Of a stretch of DNA of 64,000 nt, positions 49,840-61,400 are shown piece after piece. This DNA comes from Nelumbo lutea (Eukaryota > Streptophyta > Magnoliopsida > Proteales > Nelumbonaceae): NCBI GenBank assembly GCA_022828595.1, contig JAKGHH010000007.1:34782356-34846355 (forward strand), written 5' to 3'. Under the pieces are notes generated by a model that ran no database searches, had not been told where the DNA came from, and worked only from the letters and a program-made list of their open reading frames with translations. The translations under genes were made by a program, and so were the position numbers. The first letter of the stretch is position 1, and each line of letters opens with the position of its first letter.

Positions 49840-50370
49840 TAAGGGTGAGCAAGAAAAATCAAAAAATCGAACTAAAAATCTGGTTAACTGAAATAGTTGA
49901 TTCGGTATTTTGAAAAAACCAAAGGTATCGGTTCAGTTTTGGTTAACCAAAATAGAAAACCAGCGATTAATCAAACTGACCGGTATTCATATATTCATAT
50001 ATATTTTATGTATACTTATATATATATATTATATATTTTATATTTTCTATACATTATAAATTAATAAATATACATTATATATAAATATATATTTATAATA
50101 TATGATATATTATTTATTATTTAAAGTATAATAGTTTATATATATTTTTAGTTTTCTATTATATATTTATATATTTTTCTATAATATATATTGTAAATAA
50201 TAAAATACCAAAAAACTGATAACCAGTTTTCCAAAAACTGATAACCAGTTTTCCAAAAAATTGATCGGCTTTGGTTCGGTTTCAATTACCAGTTTTCCAA
50301 AAACTGATAACCCCTATTCGGTTTCAAAAATAATCCCACAGTTCGATTAAACCAACCGTGAACACCCCTG
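49840..50370. mobile_element. hAT-type MITE with perfect 8-bp duplication
   Basis: The 531-bp element lies between identical GTTTGTGG at 49832-49839 and 50371-50378. Left end TAAGGGTGAGC; the right end in reverse is CAGGGGTGTTCACGGTTGG. The interior has a TA-rich core and repeated AAAACTGATAACCAGTTTTC words. No coding capacity. Confidence 0.8.
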
Positions 50371-50881
50371 GTTTGTGGCATCAAGAAAATAAGGGAGAAA
50401 GGAGCAAAGAAGAGAAAAAAGAGAGAGAGAAAATGGCAAATTCTGAAAACTTAATGAACCGTTAAATAATCAGTTATTTATCTGTTAGACTTAAACCTTG
50501 AAAAGATCATCAAGATACATATAAGTTGTTTTTAAAAGGTTAACAAGGTATATATCAATAATTAACCCTGGATTATATCACTTGATAATCCATTATGTGG
50601 AATACCTAAAGTACTTCTTAAAATTTGATTCCTTAATTGATACACAATTTAGACTTGGGAAATTCGAGCTCATTGCCTGCAGGGTATGAAAATAATCAAC
50701 CACAATGCCAAAAATAAAAAAAAGAAAATAATCAACCATAAAAATAATTTGAGCGTTCCTAACTTCTATTTGTTAGAATTAAAATGCTTGAAACTGCAAA
50801 GTTTAATAATCTTGCAATGGTGAGTTTTGAAACTGCCCATTCATGGAATTTATAGCCAACACTAAGGGGTTAACTTGATGG

Positions 50882-51273
50882 TAGGGGTGCAAATGGATAT
50901 ATCATCATCCGATCTGATTCCAAGTCCTATCCTATATTGTTTGGATATACCTGTTCTGGATTTTCAGGATCGGATTGGATAATTGGATCTGATTCAACCC
51001 CTATCCTATATATATGTTATGTATTCATTTATTTATATATGCTATATATTTGTATATGTTATTTATATATATAAATATGTTATTTATATTGTAATTTTGT
51101 AAAATTTTTATATCATTTATTTATTTTTATAAAAACATGTATATATATTGATGAAAATAGTTGAAAAATATTTATATATATTTATTTTCTTTATTTAAAC
51201 AGTTATATTTCCTTTTTGGATCAGATTCAAATATACCCTAATTCGAATCCGATTCGATCAATTTTCATCCCTG
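50882..51273. mobile_element. hAT-like MITE with decayed duplication
   Basis: Left end TAGGGGTGCAAATGGATATA; the right end in reverse is CAGGGATGAAAATTGATCG. Flanks CTTGATGG and CTTCATTA agree at five of eight positions. The interior has GGATCGGATTGGAT-type words and an AT-rich core. Confidence 0.55.
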
Positions 51274-51281
51274 CTTCATTA

Positions 51282-51919
51282 GGGAGGTCTCCATCCCCAT
51301 GCTCTTCTTCATCCTAGGTGACCTATAGAGCTTCTCCATTGTCTAATCGCATGGTTAGGCTCTTATAGTGTGTTCAAGATCTCCCATTTGGTTCTTCATT
51401 CTCTTGTATAAGATTGTTTGGTCCTATTAACATGATGATATTATCCAATGTCTAAGATGATGATGCCACATCATTGCACCACTAGCAGCAATGCACCATT
51501 TTCTCAAAAAACACTAACTTTGGCATTGATCCAGACCTGGAGAAATGTTTTTTCCAGAAAAAAAGTACTAAATAAGAGGGCATTGTTTGAAACACCGTTT
51601 TATCCGATGTAACACCTACATGACACCATTTTCTAAAAAAAATGTCATCGATGCCAAACACCCACGAAATCAGTATGGTTTGAATCATGTGTGACCATTC
51701 ATGTTGATTGATCACCCATCATGGAACCTTGATGATTGGCCGTCACATTGGTGGGATGTTGATATAAGAGTATCCAGCTCTCCCTTAAATGCATCATTGC
51801 AACCATCTCTCAAATCAATGAACTCACTTGACAGTCTAGACTCAGACAAAACAATTGAATTTTCTTTACAGGCACATTCCACTTTGCATTAGGAACATTT
51901 CCCATAAATAATAACATAA
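51282..51919. other. Intergenic DNA, nothing recognised
   Basis: Only short spurious ORFs. No exon or element boundary was found. Confidence 0.4.
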
Positions 51920-51924
51920 AAATG

Positions 51925-53872
51925 TGAAGGGATAGGAAGTCCATCATATGGACGCCCAAAGATTGCGGAATAAGGGGGCGAATTTCAAAAATTTTTCTCT
52001 CATTTCAACTGGGAATCGAATTCCCTATTTAGAAAATCATATTTTCAAGGATCATTCTTGAACCATAAACTGAACCAGATCTGAACCAAAAGGAGTAGGA
52101 AGAGATAATACCTGATACAGAGAAATAATATCTTTCAATGGAGGTGTTCACGCCCAAGGAAGGATCCAAAATCTGCTCCCATTGAAGATGACGCAGTGCA
52201 GGGTGGAGCAAAATCAGCAGTGTTCTTCCAAAAGAACTTGATCCTTCTCAAGAATCACCTAGACGGCTTGTGAATACAACTCCCACCAATCTTTTCTCCA
52301 AAAGATTGGAATCATGATCCAATCTTGATTTCTCTCAAGAATTGGAGATCGAACTGCTGTAGGCGGCGACTGCAGGAATGAGGCGGCAAGAGAGTATTTA
52401 TAGGGAGCAGAATTCTCTCTTCTGTGATTTCAGCTCTGAAGACAAGACTATCTGTTGCTTGTGATTGTGTGTCTTAAGGCTGCCGCCCCCTCCTTTTATA
52501 ATCTCAAAGGGATCAACTCCTATTCCCATTAGGAGTTGGAGATCCAAATCATATTTGGATAAGAAGTCCCTTTAAGTGATAAGGGATAACCCTTATCTTG
52601 TCTGCAGATCAGATTAGCCATCTCCTAATCTAATTAGGAGGTTTCCAGATCTAAATATTATTTAGATCTTGGACTCTTTAAGTGGATAGGGTATTGGCCC
52701 AATCCTATCAGCTGATCCATCTCAGAATTCGCCCCTTTAAGTGACTAATCAAATTAGCCTAGTTCGAAATGGGCTTAAGGCCCATTTAAGGTTTTGTATT
52801 CACTTGGCCTTCCAAACTGTTGCCCAATTGGGCTTCCTTGTATGGCGTGGGACCCTAACATTGATCTACACATCAGCCACATAGGTTCGGTCCAGCCTTT
52901 GTTACAAGGCCTGGCCGAATACACTGTTATGGACAGTGCACCCCGTGAAGACCATCTCATGGTCTCTATGGGCCCAACACTTAACCTAAGTGGTCCCTGG
53001 GCCAAGCCATCTTGTAACACCCAGGGACTGTGGGCAGATGCAAAATTAGCCCATCAGGTATTATCCTCAATGGTCTTACACTTAACCTCTCAGCCCATAA
53101 TGATCATACACTGCCTGACAAGAGAGGACCTCTCCCTCGACTGCAAGGAACAATGTTGCACTCTCTGCTCATATGGATCCCGAGAATTAAAACCTTTTGC
53201 AAACCTTTTAGAAACCATAATATATATACTTTTATATAAAATATATTTTGCAAAACAAATTTCAACGGTTGAAATCGGCTGCCGGCAGTCTTGGTTTCCA
53301 ACAGTGAGAGTGCATCCCCGATCATTACCTTTGTTCGACAAAGGGGCTGATCCTGTCACTATGATCACCCACTCAGATGAATTCTCGGATTGTCCCAACA
53401 TACCCAGGTTTTGACCCCCGCTAAGGATCTCACTGATTAGTACATCAAAGACACCCCGATCCGACACTTAGTGTAGTATCATAATCGAGTCTAGGGGTCG
53501 GGTGTAACTTTCCAGTTTTTGCCCATCAATCTCCAAGGTCTAGGGCAATACTGAAAATCTGGTCCAGTTCAAAGATTCAATTAATCCCACACTGTATGTG
53601 CCTAGGGTCTCACCCCGGTAGCTGAGACAAGCCACCCCAACCGACTTGGTGGCACCACAGTGTCAGCTTTGTCAGGATAGGTCTCCCCTGATCGACCCAC
53701 TGGTTGTGAACATTTAAATGAACACGAGTCTCATTAAGTGTCCAGTTTAAGGGTATTACACAGAAACATACCAAGGGAATATGAATCAAATATGAACTTT
53801 TATTCATTTACAATAAACTCATAAAGTACATCAATTTTGATTGAAGCTAAGGGCATACAAAACTGTCTAACA
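51925..53872. mobile_element. Solo LTR, copy 2, with perfect 5-bp duplication
   Basis: The 1,948-bp block has AAATG on both sides (51920-51924 and 53873-53877), starts TGAAGGGATAGG and ends AAACTGTCTAACA. TG...CA ends, a 5-bp duplication and the lack of any internal protein domain or second LTR define a solo LTR, left when two LTRs recombine. This copy fixes the boundaries of the other two. Confidence 0.85.
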
Positions 53873-54179
53873 AAATGTTCCCAATGAATGGTGGGATGTA
53901 CCTGTGAGATCAGTGTGATGCACCATGTGTGAGGAGGAGATCTGGTCTCCTTTTGGTTAGTGGTATATATAACAGACAAGAAAAGAAAACAAAGGGAATG
54001 CCCATATAGCGAGAATGTGATTAGATAACACCGGTCTATTCTATCAGAAGCTTTATTTCTGTTAATTTTGAGGCATTAAGTCTTGTGGAAGGAATTAACT
54101 TTGTGTTAAATCAGATAAACTGCACTTGATGGCTGATTTTTCAACTGTTTAACCAACAATAACGTCCAACGTAGAAATG

Positions 54180-54600
54180 GCAATGGGGCGGGGTGCGTTT
54201 GGAGCAGGGCTCCCCGCTCCCCCTCTCCATCATCGCCCCATTATCAAGACACTCTACTTGTTTTCCATCTTTGGTGGTGGGACAGATTAAGGGCAAGACA
54301 CTCATTCCTCATGGGAGATGGAGAATCTTCGAATTTTTTCCTTAATCTATTTTGTCGATAATTTAAAAACAAGATTATGAGAATTTAAAAATATTTTAAG
54401 AGTTAGGTTATAACAATTTGAAAGTACTTTATAAATAAAATTATAAGATGCTATGATTTTATGAATTAAAAAACTTAAAATATTTTAAAAATCAATATTA
54501 ATCTATCGATATTTTACAAATTTATCATAGAATTTGGGGCAGGTTCCGAGAATTACTGTAAATTCCATCCTTGCCCCGTTTCCAGTTCAGGGCAAAAATT
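54180..54600. repeat. Repeat with GC-rich ends and AT-rich core
   Basis: Begins near GGCAATGGGGCGGGGTGCG and ends around CCATCCTTGCCCCGTTTCC, with an AT-rich middle. The GC-rich inverted ends resemble the fragment at 1-110. Confidence 0.35.
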
Positions 54601-55025
54601 TTTCTCGTTCTTGCGTCCTTATTTAAGGCCCGGAAAAACACAAAACCTTAATTTTACGACGAAAATTGCAGCCACACATCCCGAATATCTTGGTGTATTT
54701 GTATGTTGTCATTCATGGCAAGATGGTTTCAATGTGCGGGTGCGAGGAAATGAAGATTCTGATTCTGTGGGGATATATACTTGACGTGGGGCGTTATTAT
54801 TGTTATAGATATTAATACAGCCCTTAAATGTAGCAAGTTCGGACGCGTGTCCATATGTAATTGGGTTTCATCGCAGTCGGAGTTTTTCTGACAGAAAGAT
54901 GGATAGAAATTAGATAATACAAAAATTATCCCGGCAGAAAAACGAGAGGCAAAGAGGACGGGCCAAGGAGATCTCGCAATTCGCGAACGGCTTCGACAAG
55001 CCACACGATTCTCCGAATCATATCC

Positions 55026-55091
<66 letters not shown>

Positions 55092-55466
55092 ACTTGCGCA
55101 GTCTTATTTGATTTTATATGATTATATCTAACACCAGTTCCAGATTTCTGTGTTCTGCGAGTTGGAGCCAGCTTTGAACCTGGTTTTGGAGGGATAGAAT
55201 CCCAAGTTTCCTATCAATATGGTGATTTTCCTATTACAGGAGTTTGAATTTCAGAAACCCAGCTGGAAAATAGCTTGAAATGGCGTGAATTGTTTTGGGT
55301 GTCTTCGTTTATTCTGAGTTCTCAAATACGGGTTCGTGTTTTTCCACTTAAAAGTTGAGTTTAAGATGCTGTTCGATTGAATTTTGTATTCACTGAGTCG
55401 TTTCTTAGTGGATGTTGACAATGTGGTGACTGGTGAGGTTCTTGGATTGGTTTAGCTGATTTGACA
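54601..55466 (+). promoter_or_regulatory. Probable promoter and 5' UTR of the gene starting at 55467
   Basis: GC content rises at about 54920-55020, followed by a long CT microsatellite (55022-55091), a common feature of plant 5' untranslated regions. No convincing TATA box was located. Transcription start is not determinable here. Confidence 0.4.
55022..55091 (+). repeat. (CT)n microsatellite
   Basis: About 70 bp of TCTCTC with a few CCC interruptions, about 375 bp before the ATG of the downstream gene. Confidence 0.9.
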
Positions 55467-58400
55467 ATGTTACCTGTTTGCTCGGCCACCCAATCGTGTT
55501 CTTATTCACAGGTGAGAGCTTTGTTAAACTCAAGTTTCGGATTATGAGCTGTCCTTTGATTTTATACTACGTAGTTTATTTTACAACTATATTGCTATGT
55601 TGAAATCCTCTGTAGCTCAGAATCACCTTTATTTTTTCTCAAGTTGATTATTATTATTATTTTTAATTTATTGTCGTTCTTTTCACAAGAAATTTTGTTT
55701 TAGGATCATCTGTAACACGCAAACAAAATAGGTGACTTGTGATTCACTCAAGTTGTTAGTATTGATATTTAATGAGTTAGTGATGGTGCTGTTTAACTAG
55801 ATTATGTATGTGTACTTGTCACAGAAAACTACGGGTTACCATTCCTCACAATGTTGTTAAAAATTGATTTTAACAAATTCTGGAAAAAAATTATATGATC
55901 CAACCTGCAACTAATCAGTAAAAGCACAAGGATATCCTAGAAATGAAATGACAAAGATTTAACGTTTGTCAATATGTTCTATAATTTAATCGTAAAAGCA
56001 CAATAGGAAAAATTTTATGGTCAGAGGAATGCCATTATTTTTCTTTTTTACTTATTAGTGGGTTGCTTTGATACTCATATCACCAAATTAATGTGTATTA
56101 TTAGCACATTATCTTTTTTGAACAGGTAAAGTATAATTTCATTAGTATTAAGAGTCTGTACATGAGATTGTGTACCAAAAAGAAACTTTAAGCCCCCCAA
56201 AAAAATCTACATCCAAAAAAAGAAGAGAAAGTATCATTTTTAAATACAGTATGTATGGATAACCAACTCCTCAAGTTCTCCACAGCCCTATTAATCACCA
56301 CAGATTCTGGTGATGCTTTCTGTTTGGAAATCCTCAAGTTTCTTTTTGACCAGATGACCCACAAGACTGCTAGAGGAACTGCTGACCAACAAACTCTCCC
56401 TTTCCTTGACAGACCCTGCATGCCCCATTCTTGCAAAAGGTCCTTGACTGAGAAGGGAAAGCACCAATGCAAATTAAAAGCCCTTGAAAAGTGACTCCAC
56501 ACAGTTGAGCTGAAGCTTCCATGTAAGAACAAATGCTTACTGAGTCATCCTCCCTGCTGCAAAACACACATAATCTGTCTTGGATAGGGTACCCCTTCCT
56601 CAAGAGCATTTCCTTAGTCAAACACTTCTCTAGAACAGCAACCCAAGTGAAGAATTTCACTTTAGAAGGTGCAGCTGAACCCCAAATGGCCTTGCTGGGA
56701 AAAGGGTTCCTTGAAGCTCCAACTAGACCCTTGTAAAAAGACTTGACTGTGAAAACCCTTGTAGAAGTCCACTTCCAAAGTCTTAGAGTCCTAAATCTGC
56801 ACATCCATATGTTGATTCTGCAGTAGAGCTTACAGATAAAAAATTTGGTTAATCTCCCAATCATTCAAATTCCTACTAAAGGAAGGGCTTCAGCAAATTG
56901 ATCTACCATTCACCTCATAGCAGTCTGCCACCCAAGCCAGTTTGTTATCGGCCATGTTAAACAAAGAGAGAAATCTGTCTTTTAAAGCAAAATCACCACA
57001 CCAAGAGTCCAACCAGAATCTCACCTTCCTCCGATCCCCGACTTTGAAAAGCAGCCCCTCACTAAAACTACTGAAAGCTTTTCATATGTCCTTCCACAAG
57101 CTGCAGCCGTAGGAAGAAAGGGACATTTCTGCAACCCAACCATTGCTACACAAGCCATATTTCTCAGCAATAACCTTCCTCCACAAATTGTTTGGCTCCA
57201 TTGCGAATCTCTAAAGAACTGCCCAAGAGAGCTTTGTTAAACAGTTTGACCTTCCTTAACCCCAGTCCTCCAAAAGGCAGGTTTGCAGACCTGATCCTAG
57301 CTCACCAAATGATTACCGGCAGAGTCCTTCCAACTACTCCACAGATAGTCTCTCATCAACTACCTCAGATGGGATTAGAATAGACATGTAATAAGCTGGG
57401 AGGCTTGCTAGCACACTTTTAATTAGAGTTACCTTCCCATCCTTAGACAGATACATGGCCTTCTAGGAAACTAACTTCAAATCAATCTTCTCTAAAATTG
57501 GAGTTTGCGCAGGCTTTTGAAGTGCTCTTGGCCTCAAGGGGCAGGCCCAAAGTACTTAGAGGGGGGGGGGGGGGGGGGGGGGGGAGGGGGTGCCCCACTT
57601 TATAACCCAGTAGCCCTGCTAACTCAGCCACATTCTCAACTTCCCCGACTTCCATTAACTCACTCTTGGCCAGATTCACTTTTGAGCCAGACACCACCTC
57701 AAACCAGTACAGCAAGAACTTTAAATTAATTACCTGAACTGACGAGGCATCACAAAAGAATAGTGTGTTGTCTGCAAATTGAAGAAGAGGAATTTCTGTA
57801 CCATTGTTTTTGACTTGATGCCAAAATGCATTCTAGCCAACATATAGTCTAGAAAGGCCTAATTGACATGGTCATAGGCCTTTTCTAAGTCAATTTTGCA
57901 CACCAAAACTTTCCTGCTGCTTCTCCTTGAATCAATTAACTCATTTGCAGTTAACACCCCATCCTGAATGTGTTTGCTATGCACAAATGCCCCCTGATAG
58001 ATGAATATGTGGGAATCATGATACACCTTAACCATGAAGCCAAAATTTTAGCCAAGATCTTGTACACACTTCATTAAACTAGGGCCCGTTTGGCAAGTCT
58101 TTTTGAGAAGATCTTCTCGTAGCTTTGACAGTCAATAGACGCATTGAGCTTTTGACATAAGATCTGGGCAGCCCGAAGACCGTTTGGCAGATGCACATCT
58201 TTCCGTGCATCGTTTTGGGTCTTTCCGTGCGAGATTAAAACGCGGAAGACGCGGGAAGCTTCATTTGGAGTTTCCCGAAATCAGCCCAAAATGGGCTTCC
58301 CGCATCTTTTTGGCGCCCCATCTTTTGGCAGCTAGATCTTCCGCGTGCCAAACGGGAATAGACCGATTTTCGGTCTTCCCGGCTTGTAAGCAGCCGAAAG

Positions 58401-61400
58401 ACCACATGGAAAGACACGCCAAACGGGCCCTAATCAGCCAAAAGTCCTTCATTTCCACAACACCACTCATCTTGGGGATTAAGGAAATGAGGGAAGCATT
58501 CAAGCTTCTCTCAAGGGCTGCAGAATGACGAAACGCCTCCAAAACTCAACAGATCAAGCTTTAGAACATCCCAGAATTTTCTATAGAAGAGAATTTTAAA
58601 GCCATCAGGACCTGGAGCTTTGTCCCCCTCCATCTCATCTAATGCTCTCTTCACCTCCTCCTCTGAAAAGGGTTTTTCCAACTTAGCAACTTGGTGTTCA
58701 ATTAGATTCTCAAAGTGGAGTCCACCCAAAGTTGGTCTGACCTTACACGGTTCACTATAAAGCTGCTCATAAAATTTAACAATGGCTTCCTCAATCTCCT
58801 TTTCTTGATCCACTACAGATTCTCCTACTTGCAGCCTCTTGATGTCATTCTTCCTCTTCACATTTGCAAACTTGTGAAAAAGGTGGTGTTATCGTCACCT
58901 GATTTCAACCATAAAGCCCTGGATCTCTGCTTCCATTTCACCTCCTCCTGATAATAGAGAATCATAGTCTTTCTTAGCCTTAAGTCTTTCCACTCTCCTT
59001 GCCTCCCCTAAGATACCCACCTTCCTCTGAATCAATCTCAGTTATAATTTTCAAGCATTCAGCCCTCCTGTTTTCATCTTTTGACACCCTATCCCTCTGC
59101 CATTGTTGATATTTCCTTTCAGCCATTGTAACTTCTTGCTCAAGGTGTGACTAGTTTACCCCTCAAAAGAAACCTCAGCCAACTAGGATTTTATTTTCGT
59201 TTTGATCTCCTTCGATTCCAGTCAACAGTGTTCTAGCCGGAAGGGGTGAAATGAAGGGTTGAGAGATCCATCACATGGATGCCCAAAGATTGCGGAATAA
59301 GGGGCGAATTTCAAAAATTTTTCTCTCCCTTCAACTAGGAATCACATTCCCTATTTAGAAAATCACATTTTCAAGGATAAATCTTGAACCTTAAACTGAA
59401 CCAGATTTGAACCAAAAGGAATGGGAGAGAATGATACCTGATACGGAGAAGCAATATCTCCCAACGAAGGTGTTCACGCCCAAGGAAGGATCCAAAGACT
59501 GCTCCCACTGAAGATGGCGCAGTGCAGGATGGAGCAGAATCAACAGTGTTCTTCCCCAAGAACTCTGTCCTTCGCAAGAAACAACAGGATGGAACGTGAG
59601 CACAGCTTCCTTTTCAATCCTTTCTCAAAGAATTGATGTCAAGATCCAATCTTGACTTCTCCCACAGTTGGAGATCGAACTGGCAAACAGGGCGGCAAGA
59701 GCAGGGAGGCGGCAAGAGAGTATTCGCAGGGTGCAAAATTCTCTCTTCTTGATTTCAGCACTAAAGAGGATCTGATGTGTTTCTTAGTCTCTCTCAAGGC
59801 TGCCGCCCCCTCCTTCCTTTTGTTAACTTGAAAAGATCAGCTCCTAATCCCATTAGGAGGTGCTTATCCAAATCATATTTGGATCAGCCTTCTCTTCTAG
59901 TGATAAGGATAAACCCTTATCTTATCTGCAGATTAGATTAGCTTTATCCTAATCTTATTAGGAGGTTTTTAGATCTGAATCACATTCAGATCTGGACTCT
60001 CTGAGTGGATAGGATCAAGACCCTATCCTAACTGCTAATCCATCTCAGAATTCGCCCCTTTAATTAACTAAATTAATAGCCCAGTTCGAAATGGGCTTTA
60101 GGCCCATTAAGCTTATGTGCTCACTTAACCTTCCTAACTGCTGCCCAGTTGGGCTTCCTTGTATGGCGTGGGACCCAAGCATTGATCTACACATCAGCCA
60201 CATGAGTTCGGCCCAGCCTTTGTTACAAGGCCTGGTCGAATACACTGTTAAAGACAGTGCACCCCCTGAAACCCATCAAATGGGCTCTATGGGCCCAACA
60301 CTTACCCTAAGTGGTCTCTGGGCCAAGCCACCTTGTAACACCCAGGGATTGTGGGCAGATGCAAGATTAGCCCATCAGGTATTATCCTCAATGGTCTTAC
60401 ACTTAACCTCTCAGCCCATAATGATCATACACTGCCCGACAAGAGAGGACCTCTCCCTCGGCTGCAAGGAACAGTGTTGCACTCTCCACTTATATGGATC
60501 CCGGGAATTAAAACCCTTTTGCAAACATTTTAAAACCATAATATATATACTTTTATATCTCATATAAAATATATTTTGCAAAACAAATTTCAACGGTTGA
60601 AATCGGCTGCCGGCAGTCTTGGTTTCCAACAGTGAGAGTGCATCCCCGATCATTACCTTTGTTCGACAAAGGGGCTGATCCTGTCACTATGATCACCCAC
60701 TCAGATGAATTCTCGGATTGTTCCAACATACCCAGGTTTTGACCCCCGCTAAGGATCTCACTGATTGGTACATCAAAGACAGCCCGATCCGACACCTAGT
60801 GCAGTATCATAATCGAGTCTAGGGGTCGGGTGTAACTTTCCAGTTTTTGCCCATCAATCTCCAAGGTCCAGGGCAATACTGGAAATCTGGTCCAGTTCAA
60901 AGATTCAATTAATCCCACACTGTATGTGCCTAGGGTCTCACCCCGGTAGCTGAGACAAGCCACCCCAACCGACTTGGTGGCACCACAGTGTCAGCCTTGT
61001 CAGGATAGGTCTCCCCAGACCGACCCACTAGCTGTGAACTTTCTAAACTAACACGAGTCTCAATAAGTGTCCAGTTTAAGGGTATTACACAGAAACATAC
61101 CAAGGGAACATGAATCAAATATGTACTTTTATTCATTTACAATAAACTCATAAAGTACATCAATTTTGATTGAACCTAAGGGCATACAAAACTGTCTAAC
61201 ATGAACCTTCTTCCTTGGAACTGTAGTTGTCAACTATAGTGTAATGTGATCAGACAAGACTCTCGGCAAAGCTTCCTAAGAAGTATTTGGGAAGAGCTCA
61301 TCCCAATCTGTTGAGATAATGAAACCTATCTAACCTTACCAGAGAGGGAGCTTCCTAGTTGTTGATCCAAGTGTACTTTGCTCCACTCAAAGGTAAATCA

